Positions 53,554-63,290 are shown, numbered from the stretch's first letter. The stretch: DNA of 64,000 nucleotides from an uncultured Muribaculum sp. (GCA_910587665.1 CAJUMZ010000008.1:1-64000), one strand, 5' to 3'. Notes: generated by a model from the sequence alone, not told the origin. Made by a program: numbers and translations.

Positions 53554-54600
53554 ATGCTACGCTCACTGCAATCACTAAGAGGCATCTTCGCCATCATGAT
53601 ATTTTTGCATCATTTTCCGGTAAACAGTCACGGACTGTTTGCGGCGGGAGGCGACTGCGGCGTTGACTTTTTCCTTATGTTGAGCGGATTTGTAATGAGC
53701 GCAGGCTACGGCGACCACGCCGCCGACGGATCGCTCGACTACCGTAGCTACATGTGGCGCAGGATCACGCGCCTCTACCCTCTCCACCTGCTATGCCTTA
53801 TGATCTACCTGCTGCTCTGCGGATGGAGGATAGGAACAGGCGAGTACCTGAGGCTTGTCCCCAACCTTATGTTGCTGCAGAGCTGGATACCGATAGAGTC
53901 GGTGTACTTCTCGGGAGACGCCGCTTCGTGGTGTCTCTCAGACCTGATGTTTTTCTACGCCGTTTTTCCCTTTCTCGCCGCGTTTCTCCACCGCCACGGC
54001 AAATTGTTCATCTCGGCGGCAATCGCTGTCACAGCGGCTTATTTTACGCTAATCTGGCACATTCCCGAGCAATGGGTCACACCTATCATTTATATTCTGC
54101 CGCTCACACGCCTTATCGACTTTGTATGGGGCATGCTGCTGTGGCGCGCATTCACCGCCATAAAACAGACACAGAGACATCGCAAGCTGAACATGTTTTG
54201 GGGAAGCGCAACGGAATTTGCCGCCGTAGGAGTGACCGTAGCGGCCTGCATATATTTCGAGGAAATCACGCCACGTCTCAGTCTGGCAAGCTACTGGTGG
54301 ATACCGTCAGCGATCATGATAATGGTGTTTGCACTCCACGACGGCGAGGGCGGCATACTCAGCCGCCTTCTCAACCGGGAAGCAGCCGTGACATTCGGCA
54401 ACGTCAGCTTCAGCTTCTATATGCTTCATCTGCTCGTAATCATCGGCTACAAGCTACTGCTATCCCTGACGGAAATGGAAGAACAACCGTGGTTGGCGCT
54501 GCCGACACTGCTTGCGATAACCACCCTGCTGTCATTTATTGTGTATTACCGCGTGGAACTCCCCGTAAGCGCATGGCTCAGGCGCAAGTTTACGCGTTGA
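53554..54600 (+). CDS. Acyltransferase 3 family membrane protein
   Basis: The 348-residue protein has about ten membrane helices and the family start LRSLQSLRGIFAIMIFLHHF, with the active-site type His in LHHF, then DFFLMLSGFVMSAGY and WRRITRLYPLHLLCL. Such enzymes transfer acetyl or other acyl groups to sugars of O-antigen, capsule or other envelope glycans. The acceptor cannot be told. It stands alone and converges on uvrC, with 16 bases between stop codons. Confidence 0.87.
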   Translation: MLRSLQSLRGIFAIMIFLHHFPVNSHGLFAAGGDCGVDFFLMLSGFVMSAGYGDHAADGSLDYRSYMWRRITRLYPLHLLCLMIYLLLCGWRIGTGEYLRLVPNLMLLQSWIPIESVYFSGDAASWCLSDLMFFYAVFPFLAAFLHRHGKLFISAAIAVTAAYFTLIWHIPEQWVTPIIYILPLTRLIDFVWGMLLWRAFTAIKQTQRHRKLNMFWGSATEFAAVGVTVAACIYFEEITPRLSLASYWWIPSAIMIMVFALHDGEGGILSRLLNREAAVTFGNVSFSFYMLHLLVIIGYKLLLSLTEMEEQPWLALPTLLAITTLLSFIVYYRVELPVSAWLRRKFTR

Positions 54601-54616
54601 GATGACAAATATTCAT

Positions 54617-56446
54617 TTAAGATTCATGCAACGCATTGTAAATCAGCGAAGCACGTACAGGACCGGTAATCTCGGCAATCGCGTCGACCGACGCCTCTCG
54701 GAGTCGTTTCACGCTCTTAAATGTCTGTAGCAGAGCAGCTTTTGTCTTCTCCCCAACTCCTTTTATATCATCCAGTTCACTGACTATCTGCCCCTTGCTT
54801 CTGCGGTTGCGGTGATGAGTGATACCGAAACGGTGAGCCTCGTCGCGCAAATGCTGCACCACGCGCAGCGACTCGGAATTTTTATCTATATAAAGCGGCA
54901 CACTGTCGCCGGGGAAATATATCTCCTCAAGACGCTTCGCAATACCCACGACAGCGATTACGCCGCGCAGCCCCATTTCATCAAGTGCCTCTACAGCCGC
55001 GCTAAGCTGTCCCTTGCCACCGTCGACCACTATCAATTGCGGCAGCTCCTCCCCCTCTTCCATAAGCCGGGTGTAGCGCCTTGTCAGCACTTCTTTCATT
55101 GACGCGAAATCGTCGGGGCCTTCCACTGTCTTTATATTGAAATGGCGGTAGTCGCGTTTTGCCGGCTTAGCATTGCGGAACACAACACACGACGCGACCG
55201 GATTAGTGCCCTGTATATTGGAATTGTCAAAACACTCTATATGGCGCGGCAACTCCGTCAGGCGGAAGTCTGACTTCATTCGCTCCAAGGTGCGCTCCAC
55301 CCTCTTCTCAGGATCATGCTTCTCCATCATCTTCAGCGAGTCGACCTTATTTTGGCGGGCATTGTGGGTAGACACCTCCAGCAGCTTCATCTTGTCGCCA
55401 CGCTGCGGTATGGTGTAATTGACACCCTCCATTTCCACGTCGGGAAGCACGGGAACCACCACCTCGTCATAGCTAAGGTCAAACTTCTCTTTCGCCTCCA
55501 GGATGGCATAGCCGAGTATCTCCTCGACAGGCTCGTCAAGACGCCGCTTGTATTCAAAAGTGATGCTGCGCACAATCGCGCCGCGCCTCACGTGCATGTA
55601 ATTCACATATACCTGGTCGCGGTCGTCATCGACCCCAAACACGTCGATATCGTCAAGTGTCTGGCTCACGATCACGCTCTTCGACTGGTAACGCTCGATA
55701 AGCTGATATTTCTCCTTAAGCAACTGCGCCTCCTCAAAACGCAATTCTGCGGCAAGAGCCGACATCTCACCTCGTAGATAATCGAGCAGTTCCTGAGTGT
55801 CGCCACGGAGTATCTGCTTCACATGGTCGATCATCTCACCGTATTTCTCCTGACTGATCATACCGGTGCAGCAGCCGAGACAATTCTTCAGGTGATATTC
55901 AAGACATAGCCTTCCCTTCCCTTTTGCCACATAGTCGGGCGTGATGGCATGGCGGCATGTGCGCACAGGGTACAGCTCGCGGATAAGATTAAGCACAGCC
56001 TTAGCCACACCGGTATTGGTATACGGCCCGAAATATTTCGAACCGTCTTTGATGCGCGTACGGGTCATGAAAACTCTTGGATAATGCTCCTTTGTCACCA
56101 CGATCCAGGGATAAGACTTGTCATCCTTGAGCAGCACGTTGTAGTGAGGCTTGTACTCCTTTATGAGGGAATTTTCAAGATTGAGCGCATCCTGCTCCGT
56201 AGGCACGACGATATACTTCATGTCGGCGATATTTTTCACAAGGAGCATGGTGCGTATGCTGTCATGGGTGCGGTTGAAATATGACGAAACACGCCGCTTC
56301 AGGTTTTTCGCCTTACCGACATAAATCACAGTCCCGGCTGCATCATAATAAAGGTAGCAGCCGGGAGTGTCAGGGAGGATTGATATTTTCTCCTTTAGTT
56401 CTTTTGATTTTTCGATCTTAGCCAATAGCCAACTTAATTTTAACAA
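54617..56446 (-). CDS. uvrC: Excinuclease ABC subunit C
   Basis: UvrC makes the two incisions in nucleotide excision repair with UvrA and UvrB. The 609-residue protein has the GIY-YIG domain (GCYLYYDAAGTVIYVGKAKNLKRRVSSYF, about residues 29-60), the UVR motif (LRFEEAQLLKEKYQLIERY, about 215-240), the RNase H-like C-terminal nuclease (HIECFDNSNIQGTNPVAS; VDGGKGQLSAA) and terminal helix-hairpin-helix motifs (DIKGVGEKTKAALLQTF). The start appears to be TTG at 56446 or TTG seven codons later; no ATG precedes the domain. Confidence 0.96.
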   Translation of the reverse strand: MLKLSWLLAKIEKSKELKEKISILPDTPGCYLYYDAAGTVIYVGKAKNLKRRVSSYFNRTHDSIRTMLLVKNIADMKYIVVPTEQDALNLENSLIKEYKPHYNVLLKDDKSYPWIVVTKEHYPRVFMTRTRIKDGSKYFGPYTNTGVAKAVLNLIRELYPVRTCRHAITPDYVAKGKGRLCLEYHLKNCLGCCTGMISQEKYGEMIDHVKQILRGDTQELLDYLRGEMSALAAELRFEEAQLLKEKYQLIERYQSKSVIVSQTLDDIDVFGVDDDRDQVYVNYMHVRRGAIVRSITFEYKRRLDEPVEEILGYAILEAKEKFDLSYDEVVVPVLPDVEMEGVNYTIPQRGDKMKLLEVSTHNARQNKVDSLKMMEKHDPEKRVERTLERMKSDFRLTELPRHIECFDNSNIQGTNPVASCVVFRNAKPAKRDYRHFNIKTVEGPDDFASMKEVLTRRYTRLMEEGEELPQLIVVDGGKGQLSAAVEALDEMGLRGVIAVVGIAKRLEEIYFPGDSVPLYIDKNSESLRVVQHLRDEAHRFGITHHRNRRSKGQIVSELDDIKGVGEKTKAALLQTFKSVKRLREASVDAIAEITGPVRASLIYNALHES

Positions 56447-56468
56447 ACATTACAAGGGCACCAAGGGG

Positions 56469-56987
56469 TCAATATGTAATCAGCGAGGTCACCTCAGCAT
56501 CGGCGGGAAGATTTTTTCTACCGCCAAGGTCGCTCAGCTCGACTATAAAACTGATGTAGACCTTCTTCGGGTTCATGCTTTTTACAAGCTCGTAGCAAGC
56601 CGCCATTGTGCCACCGGTAGCAAGCAGGTCGTCATGTATCACCACTACATCGTCGGGCGTGATGGCGTCGCGGTGGATCTCGATCACGTCGGTGCCATAT
56701 TCCTTTTCGAAAGATGCGGTGATGGTGTCGGCGGGAAGCTTGCCCGGCTTACGGGCGGGCACGAAACCGGCACCGATCTCGTAGGCAAGGATCGCTCCGC
56801 CGATAAAACCGCGCGATTCAATACCCACTACTTTAGTAACGCCTTTTGCACGATAATGTTGTGCGAGGTCCCAGCCCACGATGTGCATGGCGCGCGCATC
56901 CTTAAACATAGTGGTGAGATCCCTGAAGATGATTCCCTTCTTCGGGAAGTCAATGACATCTCTGATTTTTGACTTGATGTATTCCAT
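56469..56987 (-). CDS. apt: Adenine phosphoribosyltransferase
   Basis: Apt salvages adenine by joining it to PRPP to give AMP. The 172-residue protein shows the usual start (IRDVIDFPKKGIIFRDLTTMF), VVGIESRGFIGGAIL, KPGKLP and the PRPP loop HDDLLATGGT (118-127). Length and motifs are typical. uvrC follows by 22 bases on the same strand, so the two are probably cotranscribed. Confidence 0.96.
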   Translation of the reverse strand: MEYIKSKIRDVIDFPKKGIIFRDLTTMFKDARAMHIVGWDLAQHYRAKGVTKVVGIESRGFIGGAILAYEIGAGFVPARKPGKLPADTITASFEKEYGTDVIEIHRDAITPDDVVVIHDDLLATGGTMAACYELVKSMNPKKVYISFIVELSDLGGRKNLPADAEVTSLITY

Positions 56988-57028
56988 ATAAGCTTAGGTT
57001 AATTAATTGTATTCTATTGAGTTAATCC

Positions 57029-57044
57029 TGTTCCACGTGAAACA
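57029..57044. other. parS: parS chromosome-partition site
   Basis: TGTTCCACGTGAAACA matches the known bacterial ParB-binding parS sequence (TGTTNCACGTGAAACA) at every fixed position. It is a 16-base near-perfect palindrome in the gap between mnmG and apt, one base past the mnmG stop codon. Such sites usually cluster near the replication origin, and mnmG is often origin-linked. Confidence 0.85.
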
Positions 57045-57045
57045 A

Positions 57046-58923
57046 TCATCGTCCCATCATCAACAGCAGGATATTAATATCACTCGGTGAAATTCCGGGT
57101 ATTCTGCTCGCCTGAGCCACTGTGACCGGGCGGATACGTTCAAGCTTCTGGCGCGCCTCGGTCGAGAGTGCCTTTATAGAGGCATAGTCCATCGAGATAG
57201 GAAGCCGTAGCTCTTCAAGGCGGTGTATCTTATCGGCCACCATTTTTTCACGGTCAATATAGCCTTGGTATTTTATGAGAATTTCAGCAGCCTCTATGAT
57301 CTCATCACGCCTTACATCCTCTATTCGCTCGATCTCCTTTCGCAGGGCATCAATATAAGGCGCAAGGGACATTATGGAAATCTGCGGGCGGAGAATCAAA
57401 TCTACAAGCTTCACGCCCTGCTTCAAGGGAGAAGTGCCGAGAGCCTCAAGCGCATCGTTGATCAATGCAGGCTTCAGAGAAAACTCTCGTACAAACTCAA
57501 TGAGACGGTCGCGCTGCTCACGCTTCGATAGCATCAGGCCGTACCTCTCCTCGTCAACAAGACCAAGCTCATAACCTCGCGGAGTAAGACGCATGTCAGC
57601 GTCATCCTGACGCAAAAGTATACGGTATTCGGCACGTGAGGTAAACATACGGTAAGGTTCATCCACACCCTTTGTCACAAGGTCATCAATAAGCACGCCT
57701 ATATACGCCTCGTCGCGCGACAAGACAAGCGACTCAAGGTTGAGAGCCTTTGCCGCGGCATTTGTCCCTGCGACAAGCCCCTGCCCCGCGGCCTCCTCAT
57801 AACCGGTAGTACCGTTGACCTGACCGGCAAAGAAAAGACCTGCGACAAGCTTTGTCTCCAATGTATGATTAAGCTGTGTAGGATCAAAAAAGTCATATTC
57901 GATTGCATATCCCGGGCGATATATCTGTACATCGGAAAGAGCCGGCACGGTTGACAAGGCCCTCACCTGAATATCGAGCGGCAATGACGATGAAAAGCCG
58001 TTAAGATAAAATTCCTGCGTATCCTCACCTTCCGGTTCAAGAAACAGCTGGTGTTCCTCCTTATCGGCAAAAGTAACAATCTTTGTCTCTATGCTGGGAC
58101 AATAACGAGGACCGATACTTTTAATCTGACCGTTATAAAGCGGCGAGTCGGGCAAGCCCTCACGCAAGATTTCATGTGTCGCAGGATTGGTGTATACCGT
58201 ATAACATTTGCGTTGGCGCAACTCACGCTTTACATCGGGAAGATAGCTGAACTTGTGAAAATCATTTTCACCTTCCTGAGGCATGGTAAGCTCCCATTTT
58301 ACGCTTCTGCCATCAATTCTTACAGGCGTGCCGGTTTTCATCCGCGCCGTAGCAAAACCAAGTTCGGCAAGCTGCTCCGTGATACCATGGGAAGCCGGTT
58401 CGGAAACCCTTCCGCCCTCCACCTGTGCCCTGCCGACGTGCATAAGCCCGTTAAGGAAAGTGCCGGCAGTCAATACGACAGCACTCGAATGAAACTCCAC
58501 TCCGAGCACAGTCTTTATGCCTGTCACCCTATCGCCGTCAAGCAAAAGCGACGCCACAGAGTCCTGCCACATGTAAAGTCCGGGGGTATTTTCAAGAATC
58601 CTACGCCACTCGGCACTGAACTTCATACGGTCACTCTGGGCACGGGGACTCCACATCGCCGGTCCTTTTGACCTGTTAAGCATGCGAAACTGGATAGCAG
58701 TGCGATCGGTAATTACACCCATCATTCCGCCAAGCGCATCAATCTCACGAACGATCTGCCCCTTTGCAATACCTCCAACAGCCGGATTACAGCTCATCTG
58801 GGCGATCTTGTTCATATCCATTGTGATCAAAAGAGTGGAAGCACCACGGCGCGCCGACGCGACAGCCGCCTCACATCCGGCATGCCCCGCACCGACAATT
58901 ATCACGTCATAATCAAACTTCAT
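57046..58923 (-). CDS. mnmG: tRNA uridine-5-carboxymethylaminomethyl modification enzyme
   Basis: MnmG (GidA) works with MnmE to modify the wobble uridine of several tRNAs, using FAD. The 625-residue protein has the FAD-binding GAGHAGCEAA (11-20), NPAVGGIAKGQIVREIDALGG, the VEGGRVSEPASHGIT segment, FAGQVNGTTGYEEAAGQG and the C-terminal helical tRNA-binding domain. Length is as expected. It follows ybeY by 24 bases. Confidence 0.97.
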   Translation of the reverse strand: MKFDYDVIIVGAGHAGCEAAVASARRGASTLLITMDMNKIAQMSCNPAVGGIAKGQIVREIDALGGMMGVITDRTAIQFRMLNRSKGPAMWSPRAQSDRMKFSAEWRRILENTPGLYMWQDSVASLLLDGDRVTGIKTVLGVEFHSSAVVLTAGTFLNGLMHVGRAQVEGGRVSEPASHGITEQLAELGFATARMKTGTPVRIDGRSVKWELTMPQEGENDFHKFSYLPDVKRELRQRKCYTVYTNPATHEILREGLPDSPLYNGQIKSIGPRYCPSIETKIVTFADKEEHQLFLEPEGEDTQEFYLNGFSSSLPLDIQVRALSTVPALSDVQIYRPGYAIEYDFFDPTQLNHTLETKLVAGLFFAGQVNGTTGYEEAAGQGLVAGTNAAAKALNLESLVLSRDEAYIGVLIDDLVTKGVDEPYRMFTSRAEYRILLRQDDADMRLTPRGYELGLVDEERYGLMLSKREQRDRLIEFVREFSLKPALINDALEALGTSPLKQGVKLVDLILRPQISIMSLAPYIDALRKEIERIEDVRRDEIIEAAEILIKYQGYIDREKMVADKIHRLEELRLPISMDYASIKALSTEARQKLERIRPVTVAQASRIPGISPSDINILLLMMGR

Positions 58924-58947
58924 AAGAAAAATCTATTTCTATACATA

Positions 58948-59385
58948 TCATGCTTTATCGCGCAACGCCCTCAGCATGTCGAGAGCTTCATTTTCGTTGC
59001 GCTCCATAATTTCACGCTCGCCAGGACCCTTGTCATTTATGCCGCAAAGATGAAGTACACCGTGGATTATCACGCGGTGAAGCTCCTCGTCATACGCAGC
59101 ACCTACAGACTCGGCGTTTGTAGCAACCGTATCAAGCGAAATAAACATGTCACCACTTATCATCTTTCCTCTCGAATAATCAAAGGTGATTATATCGGTA
59201 TAATAATCATGTTGCAAAAACTGCCGGTTAACCTCGATTATACGCTCGTCGTCACAGAATATATAGACGAGCGGACCCAATATGCGACCATGAACCGCTG
59301 CAACATCAGCAATCCAACGCTCAAGGAGCGGGCGGTCGATAACGGGCAAAGCAACATTCTGAATTATCCAATCTATACTTTTCAT
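58948..59385 (-). CDS. ybeY: Endoribonuclease YbeY, rRNA maturation factor
   Basis: YbeY acts in 16S rRNA 3'-end maturation and ribosome quality control. The 145-residue protein has the metal site region IIHGVLHLCGIND, with H108 and H112. The third His of the common HGxLHLxGYDH motif is replaced by D118, a change I recall as usual in Bacteroidetes. TDIITFDY near residue 63 fits the family. A TATTTTTGC box at 59405-59413 may be its promoter. It appears to lead an operon with mnmG. Confidence 0.93.
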   Translation of the reverse strand: MKSIDWIIQNVALPVIDRPLLERWIADVAAVHGRILGPLVYIFCDDERIIEVNRQFLQHDYYTDIITFDYSRGKMISGDMFISLDTVATNAESVGAAYDEELHRVIIHGVLHLCGINDKGPGEREIMERNENEALDMLRALRDKA

Positions 59386-59440
59386 TTGTCACAATTTTCC
59401 TATTGCAAAAATAGCTATTTTCAGCCACTAACGCAGGCTA

Positions 59441-60673
59441 TTAATGAAAAAATATATATGCGGCGACAATGCCGGCAACCGACCCCACGACATCAGCAAG
59501 AAGAGCATAGGGAACGGCATAACGGGTCTTTACCACGCCGACACTGCCAAAATATACGGCAAGTATATAGAAGGTAGTGTCAGTACTTCCCTGGATAGCG
59601 GCAGACACACGCGACACAAAAGCATCGGCACCGTATGTGCTCATCAGATCCACCATCATCCCCCTGCTGCCCGAACCGCTCAACGGCTTCATAAGTGCCG
59701 TAGGCAAGGCAGCCACCCACTCGGCGTCAATTCCGAGGAAATTAAAACATGAAGCCATGCAGTCGGTAATAACATCCATTGCCCCAGAGGCACGGAACAT
59801 ACCTATCGCCACAAGTATCGCCACAAGATACGGTATAATCATCACAGCAGTCTTGAAACCCTCCTTGGCACCCTCTATAAAAGAATCATAAACATTTATG
59901 CGTTTTCTAAATCCGGCACCAAGAAACATCACTATCACACTAAACAGCAAAATATTAGCAATGAATGAGGAATATGTTTCAACCTGTTCTTTTGGAAGAG
60001 AAGAGAAGAACCAAACTATACCTCCCACTATCAGAGCAAGGCCGCCAAGCCAAGCAAGCAATACTTTGTCTTTCAGGCTTATACCCTGTTTGAGGCACAT
60101 AGCCACAATTCCCACAAAGGTCGCGATAAAAGTGGCAAGCAAGATCGGAAGAAACACGTCGGTAGGATTTGATGCACCGGCTTGCGCCCTGTACATCATT
60201 ATACCGATCGGGATGAAGCACAGACCTGAAGCATTAAGAATCAGAAACATAAGCATGGCATCGGTCGCCGTATCCTTCTTGTCATTGAGCGACTGCATCT
60301 CCTGCATCGCCTTTAATCCGAGCGGAGTGGCAGCATTGTCAAGTCCGAGCATGTTGGCCGACACATTCATAAATATCGAGCCCATAGCCGGATGCCCCTT
60401 GGGAATACCCGGAAAGAGCCGACTGAACAGCGGACTTATCAGCCGACCGAAAAACTGTATCACACCGGCACGCTCGCCAATCTTCATCAGGCCGAGCCAA
60501 AGGGCAAGTATGCCCGTAAGCCCGAGAGAAATTTCAAACGCCGTAGCGGCAGAATTGAACGACGCGCTCATGATCGCGCCCCATATGTTCAGGTCGCCGT
60601 AAAATATCGTCTTTCCGAGTGCCACCAAAAAAGCGACAAAAAAGAAAGCCATCCAGATGTAGTTTAGTGCCAT
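59441..60673 (-). CDS. SpmA/SpmB-like fused membrane protein (nucleoside recognition domain)
   Basis: The 410-residue membrane protein joins two nucleoside-recognition (Gate) domains. The first half carries MNVSANMLGLDNAATPLGLKAMQEM and the second half ALMKPLSGSGSRGMMVDLM with GADAFVSRVSAAIQGSTDTTFYILAVYFGSVG, as in spore maturation proteins A and B. In non-sporing bacteria this is usually one fused protein, probably a transporter; the substrate is unknown. Its ATG is separated by 333 bases from the divergent AlkD-like gene. Confidence 0.88.
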   Translation of the reverse strand: MALNYIWMAFFFVAFLVALGKTIFYGDLNIWGAIMSASFNSAATAFEISLGLTGILALWLGLMKIGERAGVIQFFGRLISPLFSRLFPGIPKGHPAMGSIFMNVSANMLGLDNAATPLGLKAMQEMQSLNDKKDTATDAMLMFLILNASGLCFIPIGIMMYRAQAGASNPTDVFLPILLATFIATFVGIVAMCLKQGISLKDKVLLAWLGGLALIVGGIVWFFSSLPKEQVETYSSFIANILLFSVIVMFLGAGFRKRINVYDSFIEGAKEGFKTAVMIIPYLVAILVAIGMFRASGAMDVITDCMASCFNFLGIDAEWVAALPTALMKPLSGSGSRGMMVDLMSTYGADAFVSRVSAAIQGSTDTTFYILAVYFGSVGVVKTRYAVPYALLADVVGSVAGIVAAYIFFH

Positions 60674-61006
60674 TGCAAGAGTTTTTACAAATTTAATTCA
60701 ATTTTTCCAAGCAGCCACGCCATAACCGATTTTTCTGCGGCAAAGCGAGAAAGGACAAAATGCGCCATACCAAACTATACATCAACCAATTGCGCAAAAT
60801 TACACCTCCTCAGAATTAAATATTTAAATCCGACTCGTAAATATATACGTAATTTTTAATTCTTGGAGCGGTAAAAAGACGGCTCTCCCCTACCCCATCC
60901 TATCATCAACTAAAAAATCTTTCGAACTAAGAAAAATCACTTTATCAATCATGACAAAACAAAATCCACTAAATTTTATATACATTTGCAAAAGAAAAGA
61001 CTGACT
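60674..61006. promoter_or_regulatory. Divergent region before the SpmA/B-like and AlkD-like genes
   Basis: This 333-base A+T-rich gap has a minus-strand TAATTTTGC box (60802-60794) and a plus-strand TACATTTGC box (60981-60989). The latter sits 18 bases before the AlkD-like ATG. No -33 element is convincing, and I see no RNA gene. Confidence 0.4.
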
Positions 61007-61720
61007 ATGGTTGAGCGATGGAAACATGACCTCCAAGAGGTGGCACGAGAAGAAAAAGTAAAAATACTCTCGTCATTCTTCAAGACCGGAAAAGGTGAAT
61101 ATGGAGAAGGCGATATATTTATAGGAGTATATGTGCCCGACAACCGAAAAGTGGCACGACGATATCACAACGCCCCCGCCGATGTGCTTGAAACCATGCT
61201 CCACTCCCCCATACACGAACACCGCCTGTCGGCATTCCTCGCCATGGTGGAATCGTTTAAAAAGTCAAAACGCGACGAAATCCATCGCAAAAGTATCCTC
61301 AACCTCTACCTCGCAAATCTGCAACGCGCCAACAACTGGGATCTCGTAGACCTGTCAGCCCCGTATATCCTTGGAGAGTGGCTTCTGCTACATGACGAGG
61401 CCGAAGAAACGATAATGCGCCTGTCTGACTCAGAGAATCTATGGGAACAGCGCACGGCAATCGTTGCCACCATGACTCCGATACGCCACGGCAGGCATGA
61501 CCTCACCTACCGTCTTGCGGAAAAATATCTCTCCCATCCCCACCCTCTCATCCATAAGGCTACGGGCTGGATGCTGCGCGAGACCGGAAAATATGGCGGG
61601 ATGGAACGCCTTACCGAATTTCTCGACCGCAACGCAAGCGCTATGCCAAGGACCATGCTCCGCTATGCGATAGAGCGCCTGACACCCGAACAACGTAAAC
61701 ATTACCTCTCAATAAAATAA
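61007..61720 (+). CDS. DNA alkylation repair protein, AlkD-like glycosylase
   Basis: The 237-residue all-helical protein has the HEAT-like repeat layout of AlkD glycosylases, which release 3- and 7-alkylated bases. The family signature NNWDLVDLSAPYILGEW lies near residue 110 and supplies the Trp and Asp of the active cleft. The ATG at 61007 is chosen because the upstream in-frame start overlaps the -7 box at 60981-60989. The next gene begins 13 bases after the stop codon. Confidence 0.88.
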   Translation: MVERWKHDLQEVAREEKVKILSSFFKTGKGEYGEGDIFIGVYVPDNRKVARRYHNAPADVLETMLHSPIHEHRLSAFLAMVESFKKSKRDEIHRKSILNLYLANLQRANNWDLVDLSAPYILGEWLLLHDEAEETIMRLSDSENLWEQRTAIVATMTPIRHGRHDLTYRLAEKYLSHPHPLIHKATGWMLRETGKYGGMERLTEFLDRNASAMPRTMLRYAIERLTPEQRKHYLSIK

Positions 61721-61733
61721 ACACCACTTCACC

Positions 61734-62495
61734 ATGAAGCACATCTCCGCTACAATAATCACCTATAATGAAGAACGCCGCATCGAGGCATGTCTCGCCT
61801 CGCTTGAAGGTATCACCGATGAAATAGTCGTAGTCGATTCCTACTCCACCGACCGAACCGCCGAGATATGCGGCAAGCACGGATGCAAGGTCGTGAAACG
61901 TGATTTCCCAGGCTACGGGGCGCAACGCCAGTTTGCCACCTCGCTTACCAGCCACAGCTATGTGCTTTCAATCGACGCCGACGAAGTGCTGTCGCCAGCG
62001 CTCAGGACTTCAATCATGCGCCTGAAGGAAGAGGGTTTTGCCCACAGAGTCTACCGCATGTCACGACTGAATTTTTATTGTGGACAGCCGATAAGGCACT
62101 GCGGATGGTATCCCGACATACAGATTCGTCTATTCGACAAGCGGTATGCCAATTGGAACCTGCGCGACGTGTCGGAGCGAGTGATATTCCCCGATTCTCT
62201 TCGTCCCGAGATGCTCGACGGCGACATCCTGCACTACCGCTGCACCACCCCTGAAGAATATCGTCAGGTGCAGACACGCCATGCGGCAATCACAGGAAAA
62301 GTAATCTCAGCCAAGAGTGATTCAATCTCTCCGGTGACCCCGTATATAAAAGGCGTCGGCGCATTTCTCGGTTGCTATATCGGCAAGGGAGCCATACTTG
62401 ACGGTCACGAGGGAAGAGCCATAAGCCGCGAGCAATACCGATCGGCGTTTCTCGCCTACAACATTGCCCGGCGCACCCTTAAAAAGGCACGCTGA
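61734..62495 (+). CDS. Glycosyltransferase family 2, LPS-core type
   Basis: The 253-residue GT-A fold enzyme starts ISATIITYNEERRIEACLASL, has VVVDSYSTDRT for nucleotide-sugar binding and the metal-binding SIDADEVLS (79-87). It resembles WaaE/KdtX-type beta-glycosyltransferases of LPS core assembly (FYCGQPIRHCGWYPDIQIRLFDK). The acceptor is probably lipid A-core. It is followed by a lipopolysaccharide-kinase-like gene, consistent with an envelope role. Confidence 0.9.
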   Translation: MKHISATIITYNEERRIEACLASLEGITDEIVVVDSYSTDRTAEICGKHGCKVVKRDFPGYGAQRQFATSLTSHSYVLSIDADEVLSPALRTSIMRLKEEGFAHRVYRMSRLNFYCGQPIRHCGWYPDIQIRLFDKRYANWNLRDVSERVIFPDSLRPEMLDGDILHYRCTTPEEYRQVQTRHAAITGKVISAKSDSISPVTPYIKGVGAFLGCYIGKGAILDGHEGRAISREQYRSAFLAYNIARRTLKKAR

Positions 62496-62524
62496 CAAGT
62501 CATATCAGTAAAACCGTTATCGAA

Positions 62525-63229
62525 ATGTTGAAATACAATCTCAAGATAAGCTCGCGATTCGAACACCTGCGCACCGGCATAGCCTCGATATTGAAAAACG
62601 GCGTACCGAAGGAAGCCGTGCCAATATATGTTGACAACAATATTGTGTACCGCTATACCATCGACAACAATCCTATAGTCATAAAGTCATTTCAAGTACC
62701 CAACCTCATAGACTCATATATTCAGACAATAGCGGGAAAAAGCAAGTCACACCAATCCTACCTCAATGCCAAGAAGCTTCAACAGCTCGGATTCAGGACA
62801 CCGGCACCTATCGCCTATGGAGAGGTACTGAACGGCAACCGACTCCTGCGCAGCTATTTCATGACCGAGTTTATAAACGGGAGCGACATGCGAGGCTGGG
62901 AAAACGACCTTGACAATGAGCCGTTGCTGCGGGCATTTGCGGCAGAGATGGCGAAGATGCACGAGGCGGGTATACTTCATCGTGACTTTTCGCCGGGCAA
63001 TGTGCTGATTACCGGAACACCCGCAATCGGATTCAACTTCTATCACATCGACCTTAACCGTATGAAATTTGACGTCAAATCGCGCAATAAACTACTGACA
63101 ATGTTCAGCAGCCTGTCAACGTCGCGTGACGCTATCTCCCGCCTCGCCGGCTACTACGCCGAAGCGGCGGGCAACCCCTCGCTTGCCGCCGAAGCCCTCA
63201 AAATCTACGACAATGCGCATCGCCGCTGA
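62525..63229 (+). CDS. Lipopolysaccharide kinase-like protein
   Basis: The 234-residue protein has a compact protein-kinase-like fold: ATP-anchoring lysine K54 (IVIKSF), hinge FMTEFING, catalytic HRD at 152-154 with N159 (LHRDFSPGNVLI) and metal-binding D176 (HIDLNRM). This matches the InaA/WaaP/KdkA group that phosphorylates sugars of the LPS core. It lies 29 bases after the LPS-core-type glycosyltransferase gene and probably shares its transcript. Confidence 0.85.
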   Translation: MLKYNLKISSRFEHLRTGIASILKNGVPKEAVPIYVDNNIVYRYTIDNNPIVIKSFQVPNLIDSYIQTIAGKSKSHQSYLNAKKLQQLGFRTPAPIAYGEVLNGNRLLRSYFMTEFINGSDMRGWENDLDNEPLLRAFAAEMAKMHEAGILHRDFSPGNVLITGTPAIGFNFYHIDLNRMKFDVKSRNKLLTMFSSLSTSRDAISRLAGYYAEAAGNPSLAAEALKIYDNAHRR

Positions 63230-63252
63230 TGAGCCCCGGGCAATCACATCTT

Positions 63253-63290
63253 TAGTTAAAAGCTTCCGCTTTTAAAACGGCTGTTAACTA
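63253..63290. terminator. Bidirectional hairpin between the kinase and transposase genes
   Basis: A 7-bp inner stem (TAAAAGC/GCTTTTA, 63257-63274) is nested in an outer TAGTTA/TAACTA pairing (63253-63290) that reaches the transposase stop codon. It could end both convergent transcripts. Confidence 0.5.
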
